The position numbers and the translations under genes are program-made. A stretch of 64,000 nucleotides of DNA from Massilia forsythiae. GTDB taxonomy: Bacteria > Pseudomonadota > Gammaproteobacteria > Burkholderiales > Burkholderiaceae_D. Below the pieces are notes generated by a model. That model was given only the letters and a program-made list of their open reading frames with translations, was not told the DNA's origin and did not search any database. The stretch's first letter is position 1; the number at the start of each line of letters is the position of its first letter. The DNA is taken from positions 5,456,001 to 5,520,000 of the forward strand of contig NZ_CP051685.1 of NCBI RefSeq assembly GCF_012849555.1. The letters are read 5' to 3'. Shown piece by piece: positions 41,528 through 50,241 of this stretch.

Positions 41528-43291
41528 ATGCGCCCTTCTTTAACCGCCGTACCGGATCAGGATCCGCGCCGCGAACCCGGCCAGGCCAGCAGCCTGGACC
41601 CGTTCATGGAAGCGCTGGGCGACGTCGCCCTGCGCCTCGACGCATCCGGCCTGGTGCGTGCTGCCAGCCAGCGCACGCTGCGCCTGCTGGGCGCGCCGGT
41701 GGCGGCGGGCACGCCGCTGGCGGCGCTGGCGCTCGATGTCGACCAGGCGGCGCTGCGCAACGCGGTGGTCGACGCCAATGCGCGCGCCGAGCCGGTCACG
41801 GTCGAGGCGCGCCTGCGCTGCGGCGAACGCGACACCTGGTTCGAGCTGCGCATCACGCCGATCCCGGCTTGCACGCCGGCGCAGCCGGCGGACGCCCACG
41901 AACTGCTGGCCGTGGGACGCGACATGAGCGCCCAGCGCGCCACCGAGCAGCACCTGCGCCACCTGGCGACCCACGACGCCCTGACCGAACTGCCGAACCG
42001 GCTGCTGCTGTCCGACCGCATCCGCATGGTGATCGCCAACGCGCGCCGCTCGGGCCAGGGGTTCAGCATCGCCAGCATCGGCCTGGACGGCTTCAAGAAG
42101 GTCAACGACGGCCTCGGCCACCCGGTCGGCGACGCCGTGCTGCGGGTCGCCGCCGCGCGCCTGCGCAAGACCCTGCGCGACAGCGACACGCTGGCGCGCG
42201 TCGGCGGCGACGAATTCGTGGCGGTCCTGCCCGGCACCGCCACGCCCGAACAGATCAAGCTGGTCAGCGGGCGCCTGATGGCGGCGCTGCAGTCGCCGTT
42301 CGAAGTCGACAGCCACACCATCTACCTGGGCGCCTCGGTGGGCGTGTCGATCTATCCGGAACACGCCGAGGATGAGGTGCGCCTGGTGGCGCTGGCCGAT
42401 ACCGCCATGGGCCGCGCCAAGGAAACCGGCAAGGGCCGCACCGTGGTCTACAGCGTGCGCGAGAGCAGTCCGCCGCAGCACGACATCTCGCTCGAGGCGG
42501 CCATGTTCCACGCGGTGCGCGAAGGCGAGTTCCTGCTCTACTACCAGCCGATCGTGGCGGCGCGCACGCGCCAGATCGAAGGCTTCGAGACGCTGATGCG
42601 CTGGAAGCACCCGACCCTCGGCATGGTGCCGCCGGTGCGCTTCATCCCGATCGCCGAGACCAACGGCCTGATCAACATGCTGGGCGCATGGGCGCTGAAG
42701 GCGGCCTGCGTGCAGCTGCGCCAGTTCGAGGACATCGCCAGGCGTCCGCTGTACATCTCGGTCAACATCAGTCCGCGCCAGTTCCGCAGCGACCGCTTCC
42801 TGGACGTGCTGGACGACGCCCTGGCGTTTTCCGGCACGCCCGGCGAGCGCCTGGTGCTGGAGATCACCGAAGGCACGCTGATGGTCGATCCCGTGCATGC
42901 CGAGGCGATCCTGGGCAAGATGGCCGAGCGCCGCGCGCGCATCGCCATCGACGATTTCGGCACCGGCTATTCCTCGCTGGCGTACCTGAAGCGCTTCCCG
43001 ATCTCGGTGCTGAAGATCGACCGCGCCTTCATCAAGGATTTGCCGGCCGCGGAAAAGGACGGCGCCATCTGCAACGCGGTGCTCGACCTGGCCAAGCACC
43101 TCGACCTGTCGGTGGTGGCCGAAGGCGTCGAGACCGAAGAACAACTCGAGTACGTCGCCTCGCGCGGGTGCGACTACGTGCAGGGCTACCTGACCGGCAA
43201 GCCGATGCCGGCGCACGTGGCCATGGCGGCGCTCAAGGAAAACCTGTACGCGGAACTGCTGCCGGACGAACTACGCGCAGGCATACTATGA
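41528..43291 (+). CDS. PAS-GGDEF-EAL protein with an ETL variant motif
   Basis: 587 residues from ATG at 41528. PAS-like N-terminus, then GGDEF with GGDEF at 226-230 and an I-site RDSD (RxxD) five residues before. The EAL domain has E354-T355-L356 (FETLMRW) instead of EAL, and keeps DDFGTGYSSL and VAEGVET. The key Glu is present, so phosphodiesterase activity is still possible. The protein may make and break c-di-GMP, or be biased to one. It overlaps the HDOD gene by 4 bases (ATGA). Confidence 0.9.
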   Translation: MRPSLTAVPDQDPRREPGQASSLDPFMEALGDVALRLDASGLVRAASQRTLRLLGAPVAAGTPLAALALDVDQAALRNAVVDANARAEPVTVEARLRCGERDTWFELRITPIPACTPAQPADAHELLAVGRDMSAQRATEQHLRHLATHDALTELPNRLLLSDRIRMVIANARRSGQGFSIASIGLDGFKKVNDGLGHPVGDAVLRVAAARLRKTLRDSDTLARVGGDEFVAVLPGTATPEQIKLVSGRLMAALQSPFEVDSHTIYLGASVGVSIYPEHAEDEVRLVALADTAMGRAKETGKGRTVVYSVRESSPPQHDISLEAAMFHAVREGEFLLYYQPIVAARTRQIEGFETLMRWKHPTLGMVPPVRFIPIAETNGLINMLGAWALKAACVQLRQFEDIARRPLYISVNISPRQFRSDRFLDVLDDALAFSGTPGERLVLEITEGTLMVDPVHAEAILGKMAERRARIAIDDFGTGYSSLAYLKRFPISVLKIDRAFIKDLPAAEKDGAICNAVLDLAKHLDLSVVAEGVETEEQLEYVASRGCDYVQGYLTGKPMPAHVAMAALKENLYAELLPDELRAGIL

Positions 43292-44781
43292 ACCAGACCC
43301 CGACCTACCCGCGTTCGCCCAAGGCCGACGCCACCCTCGCCCTGCTGTGGGAGCGCATCCGCCGGCGCGGCGACATGCCCGGATTCACGCGCGCCATCAA
43401 CGCCATCCTGGCCTCGATGCGCGGCGAGGACGAGCGCGATTTCTCGATGACGCAAACCGTGCTGTCGGACCCGGTGCTGACCCAGAAGGTGCTGCGCCTG
43501 GCCAACAGCGGCATGTACTCGGCCTTCGGCCAGCGCGTCAACACCGTCTCCAAGGCGCTGCTGGTGCTGGGCACCGAGGCGATCGGCCACCTGGCGCTGG
43601 GCCTCAAGCTGATCGAGGAACTGGGCAAGTCGACGCCGGATTCGCTGCAGGCGCACATCGAGATGGAAAAGGCGGTGCTGGCCGGGATGGTGGCGCAGCA
43701 GGTGGCCCTGGCGTCCGCCAGCCGCGACCCGGAGGAAGCCGTGGTGTGCTCGATCCTGCACTCGCTGGGGCGGATGATGGTCACCTTCTACCTGCCCGAG
43801 CAATGGGCCGGGCTGCAGCAGGCAGACAGCGGCGCCGACGCGGCCGCCGCCGACAGGCTCGGCCTGTCGCTGGAACAGATCGGGCGCGCCACCGCCGAGC
43901 ACTGGGGCTTGCCGCGCAACCTGATCGCCGGCATGCACAGCATCGAGCCGGGCGAACGCGGCGAGGGCTTCGGCCACGACGACTGGCTGGCCGCGCTCGG
44001 CACCATGTCGACGCGCTGCGCCGAATCGCTGTGGAACGACGACGAGGCCGGCGCCGAACGGGTGCGCGAGCTGGCGGCCGGGTTCGCGCCGCTGCTGGGC
44101 GTGGCGCCGGACGGCATCCTGGGCGCGGTGGAAAAGGCCAGGCTGGAGGCGGCGGCCGACCTGTCGATCGCGCCGCTGGCGCAGTCGTCCGAAAAGCGCG
44201 CCCTGGAAACGAAAAACGGCGCGGCGCGCCTGCGCGAGGCCGGCAACAAGATCCTGGCCGACGGCGTGGCCGACATGCGTGACGCCGCCGCCGGCGCCAC
44301 CCCGGGCCAGATGATGTCGATGGCCCTCGAGACCGCCTACCGCGGGCTGTCGTTCACGCGCGCCTTCGGCTTCCTGCGCAACCGCCGCGACGGCAGGTAC
44401 AGCGCGCGCATCGGCCTGGGCGAGGGCGCCAAGGCGATGCTGCCCCGGCTGACGTTCGGCGACGCCTTCCAGTCCGACGTGTTCTTCGCGGCACTCGGCA
44501 GCGACCACGTGATCTTCATCGAGAACGCGCGCGACCCCAAGTTCGCCGCCAAGCTGCCGGGCTGGTGGAAAGGCACGCTGGCCGAGGGGCGCTGCTTCGT
44601 CATCATCCCGCTGTGTACGCACGGCGAGCCGGTCGGCTTCCTGTACGGCGACTGGGACGAAAGCTTCCCGTCGGTGTTTCTGAACCAGGCCGAGTTCGCC
44701 CTGCTGAACGAGCTGCGCGCGCTGGTGGTGGGGACGGTGGACAGGCGCCAGGCGGCGGAGACGGCGCAGGTGCGCAGCTAG
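43288..44781 (+). CDS. HDOD-domain signalling protein
   Basis: 497 residues. The N-terminal half is an HDOD domain (FSMTQTVLSDPVLTQKVLRLANS and TVSKALLVLG). HDOD is a non-enzymatic relative of HD hydrolases. A C-terminal half follows, with a GAF-like feel (GEPVGFLYGDW). Translational coupling to the GGDEF-EAL gene suggests a c-di-GMP signalling pair. Confidence 0.85.
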   Translation: MNQTPTYPRSPKADATLALLWERIRRRGDMPGFTRAINAILASMRGEDERDFSMTQTVLSDPVLTQKVLRLANSGMYSAFGQRVNTVSKALLVLGTEAIGHLALGLKLIEELGKSTPDSLQAHIEMEKAVLAGMVAQQVALASASRDPEEAVVCSILHSLGRMMVTFYLPEQWAGLQQADSGADAAAADRLGLSLEQIGRATAEHWGLPRNLIAGMHSIEPGERGEGFGHDDWLAALGTMSTRCAESLWNDDEAGAERVRELAAGFAPLLGVAPDGILGAVEKARLEAAADLSIAPLAQSSEKRALETKNGAARLREAGNKILADGVADMRDAAAGATPGQMMSMALETAYRGLSFTRAFGFLRNRRDGRYSARIGLGEGAKAMLPRLTFGDAFQSDVFFAALGSDHVIFIENARDPKFAAKLPGWWKGTLAEGRCFVIIPLCTHGEPVGFLYGDWDESFPSVFLNQAEFALLNELRALVVGTVDRRQAAETAQVRS

Positions 44782-44818
44782 CGGCTTGCAGGTTCGCCGC
44801 ACACCCCGTACAGCGGCA

Positions 44819-44961
44819 CCGTCGTCCCCGGCCTGGGCGGCCCCCTTGGCGGGGACCCATGCTGAATTACCAGAATCGCCGTCCAAAAAAATCCCGTGGC
44901 GACTCAAGAGTGACGAGTCCCGATGCGATGCATGGGTCCCCGCCTCCGCGGGGACGACGGG
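44819..44961. repeat. inverted pair of palindromic repeats (REP-like)
   Basis: Copy 1 at 44819-44866 (CCGTCGTCCCCGG...GGGGACCCATG) and copy 2 at 44931-44961 in the opposite orientation lie between the HDOD gene and aroC. Related copies are at 48551-48600, 62945-62995 and 63055-63083. The layout resembles paired REP/BIME elements. Confidence 0.65.
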
Positions 44962-44974
44962 ATACCAGGCCGGC

Positions 44975-46081
44975 TTAGGGCACCTGCCCCGCCAGCTTCG
45001 GCGTTTCCACCCGCACATCCCCGCACTGCGCCCGGTGCATCAGCGCATGGTCGATCAGCACCAGCGCCAGCATCGCTTCCGCGATCGGCGTGGCGCGGAT
45101 GCCGACGCAGGGGTCGTGGCGGCCGAAGGTCTCGACCGCGACCGGGTTGCCGTCCTTGTCGATCGAGCGGCGCGGCGTGCGGATCGACGAGGTCGGCTTG
45201 ATCGCGATCGACACCGTGATGTCCTGCCCGGTCGAGATCCCGCCCAGCACGCCGCCGGCGTGGTTGCCGACGAAGCCCGCGGGCGTCAGTTCGTCGCCGT
45301 GCTCGGAACCCTTCTGCGCCACCGCGGCGAAGCCGGCGCCGATCTCCACCCCCTTCACCGCGTTGATGCCCATCATGGCGTAGGCGATGTCGGCGTCCAG
45401 CTTGTCGTACAAGGGCTGGCCCAGGCCGACCGGCACGTTCTTCGCCACCACGTCGATGCGCGCGCCGATCGAGTCGCCGGCGCGGCGCAGCGCGTCCATC
45501 GCGGTTTCCATGCGCGCCAGCAGGGCGGCATCGGCACTCGCCGCGAAGAACGGATTGGCGTGCACGTGCTCCCAGCCTTCGAACGGCACGTCGATGTCGC
45601 CCAGCTGGCGCATGCAGGCCATGAACTCGGTGCCGAAGCGCTCGCGCAGCCATTTCTTGGCGATGGCGCCGGCGCCCACCACCGGCGCCGTCAGGCGCGC
45701 CGAGGAACGGCCGCCGCCGCGCGGGTCGCGCACGCCGTACTTGTGCCAGTAGGTATAGTCGGCATGGCCGGGACGGAAGGTCTCGGCGATGTTGCCGTAG
45801 TCCTTGCTGCGCTGGTCCTCGTTCGGGATCAGGAGCGCGATCGGGGTGCCGGTGGTGACTCCCTGGTAGACGCCGGACAGGATCTGCACACGGTCGGCTT
45901 CCTGGCGCTGGGTCACGTGGCGCGAGGTGCCGGGCTTGCGGCGGTCGAGTTCGGGCTGGATATCGGCTTCGGACAACGCCAGGCCCGGCGGGCAGCCGTC
46001 GATCACGCAGCCGATCGCGGGGCCGTGCGATTCGCCGAAGGTGGTAACGGAAAACAATTTGCCAAAGGTGTTGCCGGACAT
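44975..46081 (-). CDS. aroC: chorismate synthase
   Basis: 368 residues from ATG at 46081. Signatures GESHGPAIGCVIDGCPPG, RPGHADYTYWHKYGVRDPRGG followed by GRSSAR, and RDP-like C-terminal RHDPCVGIRATPIAEAM. It makes chorismate from EPSP in the shikimate pathway using reduced FMN. Confidence 0.95.
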   Translation of the reverse strand: MSGNTFGKLFSVTTFGESHGPAIGCVIDGCPPGLALSEADIQPELDRRKPGTSRHVTQRQEADRVQILSGVYQGVTTGTPIALLIPNEDQRSKDYGNIAETFRPGHADYTYWHKYGVRDPRGGGRSSARLTAPVVGAGAIAKKWLRERFGTEFMACMRQLGDIDVPFEGWEHVHANPFFAASADAALLARMETAMDALRRAGDSIGARIDVVAKNVPVGLGQPLYDKLDADIAYAMMGINAVKGVEIGAGFAAVAQKGSEHGDELTPAGFVGNHAGGVLGGISTGQDITVSIAIKPTSSIRTPRRSIDKDGNPVAVETFGRHDPCVGIRATPIAEAMLALVLIDHALMHRAQCGDVRVETPKLAGQVP

Positions 46082-46267
46082 GGTTCGCAGATCTTGTTCG
46101 AATGGAATCGACGATTCTACCAGCATGCAGGGCTTTGGGGCAGGCAGCGCCGCTTATGCAACAGCGATCGCAATCAATATGTTGCTCAGAAGAATTTTAT
46201 TCCTGCCGCGTACACATTGCAGATATACTAGGCTTACCTTCATTCCATGCTTTTGGAGACGCAGCAC

Positions 46268-48538
46268 ATGCTCGCACCGACCACGCCCACCGGCGCCGCG
46301 CAGCACGACGACCTGGTGTTCATCGACGAGACACCCGTTGCCTCGTCCGATGATGGGCGCGGCGCCTGGCGCGTACTGATCGTGGACGACGACGCCGACG
46401 TGCATTCGACCACGACCTTCGCGCTCGACAGCCTGGAAATGCATGGCCGCCCGCTGGCCTTCCTGCACGCGTATTCCGGCGCCGAGGCGCGCCGCCTGCT
46501 GGAGACCGAGACCGACGTCGCGGTGATCCTGCTGGACGTGGTGATGGAACAGGCCGACGCCGGCCTGCACCTGGTGCGCCACATCCGCGAGACCCTGGGC
46601 ATGCACGACGTGCGCATCATCCTGCGCACCGGCCAGCCCGGCTACGCGCCCGAGATGGACGCGATCCGCGGCTACGACATCAACGATTACCGCACCAAGT
46701 CCGAACTGACGCGCACCAAGCTGTACACCAGCGTGGCGGCGGCGATCCGCGCCTACGAGCAGCTGCGTGCGCTGCACGACAGCCGCGCCGGCCTGGCGCG
46801 GGTGGTGCGCGCCAATGCCGAGCTGATGGCGCTGCATTCGGTCGCCGAACTCGGCCAGGGCATCCTGCGCGAAGCCGCCCTGCTGCTGGGCCAGCCGGCC
46901 GACGGCCTGCTGTGCTCGTGCCCGCCGGCCAGCGGTGCCGGCGAGTGGACGGTGCTGGCGGCCGGCGGCGCCTGCGCCCGGCTGGTGCACGGTGGCCTGC
47001 TCGACCCGGGCGCGAGCGGCACGCGCGCCGCCATCGCGCGCAGCCTGGCCGAGCGCCGCAACATCTACGCGCCCGAGCACCTGACCCTGTACTTCCGCGG
47101 CAAGGCGCACTGCGATTTCGCCGCCTACCTGCGCCTGGCGCGCCCGGTCGACGAGCTGCGCCGCGGCCTGCTCGACGTGTTCGCCAGCAGCATCGCGGTC
47201 GGGCTCGACAACGTGGCGCTGATGACCGACCTGCAGCGCGCCGCCTTCTACGACGCACTGACCGGCCTGCCCAACCGCACCCGCCTGGTCGAGCTGATCG
47301 ACGCCAGCCTGGCCGGCGCCCACGCCGACGCCACCCTGTGCCTGATCGACATCGACCACTTCTCGGAAACCAACGACGCCCTCGGCCACCAGTTCGGCGA
47401 CGCCCTGCTGGTGGCGGTGGCGGCGCGCCTGCGCGCCTGCCTGGACGTCGCCCGCGAGGCTGCCGCCGAGGGCGGGCTGGCGCTGGCGCGCATCGGCAGC
47501 GACGTGTTCTGCCTGCTGGGTGCGACGCGCGACGTCGACCCGGCCGCCCTGCAGGACCTGTTCGACGCGCCGTTCTCGATCGAGGGCCAGGACGTGCAGG
47601 TATCGGCCACGCTCGGCCTGGTGCGCCTGCCGGAACACGACGGCAGCGGCACCGACGCCCTCAAGGACGCCGACATCGCCCTCAAGCGCGCCAAGTCGCA
47701 GCGCCGCGGCGGGCATTTCTTCTTCACCCGCTGCATGGGCATCGAAACGCGCGAGCGGGTGCGCATGATGCACGCGCTGCGCGGCGGCTTCGCGCGCGGC
47801 GAACTGTTCCTGGTGTACCAGCCGCAGATCGACCTGGCGGTGCGCCGCCCGTTCGGCGCCGAGGCGCTGCTGCGCTGGCGTACTCCGGACGGCAGCCTGG
47901 TGCCGCCCGACCGCTTCATCGCCATCGCGGAATACTCGGGCCTGATCATCGAGATCGGCGAATGGGTGCTGCGCCAGGCCTGCGCCGAGCTGATGCGGGT
48001 GCGCGCGGCCGGCCACCTCGATTTCACCATGTCGATCAACGTGTCGCAGGTGCAGTTCCGCCACCCGCATTTCCTGGAGATGCTGTCGCGCGCGCTGGAA
48101 GACAGCGGCGCGCCGCCGGCCTGCATCGAGCTGGAAATCACGGAATCGGTGGCGATGGAAGAGCCGGACGTGCTGATCGAGCGGCTGGCGCAGATCAAGC
48201 GCCTGGGCGTGTCGATCGCGATCGACGACTTCGGCACCGGCTTCTCGTCGCTGTCCTACCTGCAGCGGCTGCAGGTGGACCGCCTGAAGATCGACCGCGC
48301 CTTCGTCACCGAGATCACCGGCTCGGCGCGCGGCAGCAGCATCGCCGAGATGGTGATCGAACTGGGCCGCAACCTGGGCCTGTCGATCATCGCCGAGGGC
48401 GTCGAGGACGAACGCCAGGCGCAGATCCTGCAATCGCTCGGCTGCCCGCTGGCGCAGGGCTTCCTGTTCGCGCGGCCGCTGCCTCCGGCACAATTGCTCG
48501 AATGGCTGGGCGGTACGACCGACGCACGCGCAACCTAA
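46268..48538 (+). CDS. response regulator-GGDEF-EAL protein (degenerate GGDEF)
   Basis: 756 residues from ATG at 46268, which has GGAG eight bases upstream. An ATG at 46247 is also possible. The REC domain has its phospho-acceptor at D90 (ILLDVVM). A GAF-like middle follows, then a GGDEF domain whose signature is GSDVF (410-414), so cyclase activity is unlikely. An intact EAL follows (AEALLRW at 531-537, DDFGTGFSSL, AEGVEDE). It is likely a phosphorylation-controlled c-di-GMP phosphodiesterase. The cognate kinase is not nearby. Confidence 0.88.
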   Translation: MLAPTTPTGAAQHDDLVFIDETPVASSDDGRGAWRVLIVDDDADVHSTTTFALDSLEMHGRPLAFLHAYSGAEARRLLETETDVAVILLDVVMEQADAGLHLVRHIRETLGMHDVRIILRTGQPGYAPEMDAIRGYDINDYRTKSELTRTKLYTSVAAAIRAYEQLRALHDSRAGLARVVRANAELMALHSVAELGQGILREAALLLGQPADGLLCSCPPASGAGEWTVLAAGGACARLVHGGLLDPGASGTRAAIARSLAERRNIYAPEHLTLYFRGKAHCDFAAYLRLARPVDELRRGLLDVFASSIAVGLDNVALMTDLQRAAFYDALTGLPNRTRLVELIDASLAGAHADATLCLIDIDHFSETNDALGHQFGDALLVAVAARLRACLDVAREAAAEGGLALARIGSDVFCLLGATRDVDPAALQDLFDAPFSIEGQDVQVSATLGLVRLPEHDGSGTDALKDADIALKRAKSQRRGGHFFFTRCMGIETRERVRMMHALRGGFARGELFLVYQPQIDLAVRRPFGAEALLRWRTPDGSLVPPDRFIAIAEYSGLIIEIGEWVLRQACAELMRVRAAGHLDFTMSINVSQVQFRHPHFLEMLSRALEDSGAPPACIELEITESVAMEEPDVLIERLAQIKRLGVSIAIDDFGTGFSSLSYLQRLQVDRLKIDRAFVTEITGSARGSSIAEMVIELGRNLGLSIIAEGVEDERQAQILQSLGCPLAQGFLFARPLPPAQLLEWLGGTTDARAT

Positions 48539-48550
48539 GCACGACGAAGA

Positions 48551-48600
48551 ACCGTCGTCCCCGGCCTCGGCGGCCCCCTTGGCGCGGACCCATGCCGAGC
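48551..48600. repeat. REP-like palindromic repeat
   Basis: A copy of the CCGTCGTCCCCGGCCTCGG...GACCCATGCCGAG element, very similar to 62945-62995. Located between the EAL gene and the CBS gene. Confidence 0.6.
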
Positions 48601-48622
48601 AACAGAAAACGCCTGCCCGGCG

Positions 48623-49078
48623 TCAGTCTTCCGCAGCCTGCTCCGCCGGCCAGTCGCGGATATACGCCTTGAGCATGCGGTTCTCGAAGCTCTGCGCCTC
48701 GAGCACGGCCTTGGCCACGTCGTAGAACGAGATCACGCCCAGCAGCGTACGAGCATTCATCACCGGCAGGTAGCGCGCGTGCTTTTCCAGCATGATGCGG
48801 CGTACCTCGTTGACCTCGGTTTCGGGCGTGACGGTGATCGGCGCATCGTCCATGTGCTTGCGCACCGTGCCGGCGGGCAGCGTCGTGCCCTGGTTGGCGT
48901 GCAGCGCCTTGATCACTTCGCGGAAGGTCAGCATGCCGACCAGGTCGCCGTATTCCATCACCACCAGCGAACCGATGTCGCGCTCGGCCATCGTGGCGGC
49001 GGCGTCGGCCAGCGGCGTGTCCGGCGAGACGGTGTACAGGATATCGCCCTTGACCTGCAGGATTTCAGAAACTTTCAT
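48623..49078 (-). CDS. CBS-domain protein
   Basis: 151 residues from ATG at 49078. Two CBS motifs (ILYTVSPDTPLADAAATMAE; PITVTPETEVNEVRRIMLEK). CBS pairs bind adenosyl compounds such as AMP/ATP. A stand-alone CBS protein is likely a cytosolic regulator. Confidence 0.88.
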   Translation of the reverse strand: MKVSEILQVKGDILYTVSPDTPLADAAATMAERDIGSLVVMEYGDLVGMLTFREVIKALHANQGTTLPAGTVRKHMDDAPITVTPETEVNEVRRIMLEKHARYLPVMNARTLLGVISFYDVAKAVLEAQSFENRMLKAYIRDWPAEQAAED

Positions 49079-49270
49079 ATTGACCACCTTAAGGAAAGCG
49101 AAACAAGCCTTGTTCAACACACAAGGGGGACTCTAGCTTATGCTTCCCGAAAAATCCAGCACTGCGCCCCGTCATGGTGCGCGAATCACGCAATATTGCC
49201 GATCCCGCCACACCGGCGTGCGTGCCGGTGTTAGCATCGCTGCCATCTTCGTTTGCGGATGAGGCATACC

Positions 49271-50092
49271 ATGCTGTTCGACGTGCAGGGCAAGCCGGCA
49301 TATGCGCGGCTGGAAGGAAGCGAGGGCAAGGGACCGGCCATCGTGCTGGTGCATGGCGCCCAGAACGACCATTCGGTGTGGACCGCGCTGGCGCAGGGCC
49401 TGGGCGCGCGCGGCCACCGGGTGCTGGCGGCCGACCTGCCGGGCCACGGGAACAGCGCCGGGCCGGCCCTGGGCAGCGTCGAGGACATGGCCGGCTGGCT
49501 GCTGGCGCTGCTCGATGCGGCCGGCATCGCCGGCCCGGACGATGGCGGCGCCGCCATCCTGGCCGGCCACAGCATGGGATCACTGGTCGCGCTGGAAGCC
49601 GCCGCCCGCGCGCCCGGCCGCGCGGCCGGCATCGTCCTGCTCGGCACCGCGTATCCGATGCGGGTGGCGGAATCGCTGCTGGCCGGCGCGCGCGACGACG
49701 AAGCGGCGGCGATCGAGATGGTGGCGCGCTGGTCGCATTCCGAATTGTCCCTGGCGCCGTCCGCGGGCGACCCGGCGTTGTCGATCGGGGACGCGGCGCG
49801 CGCCCTGATGCGGCGCCTGTCCGAGATCAACCCGGAGCGGCTGCTGTACACCGACCTGGCCGCCTGCAACGCCTATGCCGGCGGCGAACGGGCGGCAGGC
49901 GCGCTGCGTTGCCCGGCACTGCTGGTACTGGGTCGGCGCGACAAGATGACGCCGGCACGCGCCGCGGCCAGGCTGAAGGACGCCATCGCGCACGCCACGC
50001 TGCTGGAAGTGGATGCCGGCCACGCGATGATGGCGGAACGGCCGGGCGCGCTGCTGGAAGCGCTGGACGGGTTCGCGCGCAGCTGCGTCTAG
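49271..50092 (+). CDS. alpha/beta hydrolase
   Basis: 273 residues from ATG at 49271. Catalytic Ser in GHSMGS, oxyanion VHGAQNDHSVW, acid at RRDKMTP and His at DAGHAMM. A general hydrolase fold, substrate unknown. Confidence 0.85.
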   Translation: MLFDVQGKPAYARLEGSEGKGPAIVLVHGAQNDHSVWTALAQGLGARGHRVLAADLPGHGNSAGPALGSVEDMAGWLLALLDAAGIAGPDDGGAAILAGHSMGSLVALEAAARAPGRAAGIVLLGTAYPMRVAESLLAGARDDEAAAIEMVARWSHSELSLAPSAGDPALSIGDAARALMRRLSEINPERLLYTDLAACNAYAGGERAAGALRCPALLVLGRRDKMTPARAAARLKDAIAHATLLEVDAGHAMMAERPGALLEALDGFARSCV

Positions 50093-50100
50093 GGACCGGC

Positions 50101-50241
50101 GCGGGCGGCGGCGGCGGTGCCCGGATCGGCCACTTCGTGTGCGAAAACAACCGCTGCGCCACCTTCGATCAGCCCCGGCATTCGCTCCGCGCCGAGGGGG
50201 TGATGTACTGGCAGATGCTGACCGGCAAACTCAGCCGCTGA
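50101..50241 (+). pseudogene. short protein-like open frame
   Basis: A 46-codon frame with IGHFVCENNRCATFDQPRHS and a stop at 50239-50241, between the hydrolase stop and the end of the convergent yihY-like gene. The composition is unlike the shadow frames here. No start or ribosome site, so perhaps a remnant of a gene. Confidence 0.3.

Noticed and set aside
46154..48493. 779-codon minus-strand open frame
   Set aside because: It is the antisense of the REC-GGDEF-EAL gene, rich in R, H, A, Q and G as expected for a shadow of a GC-rich gene.
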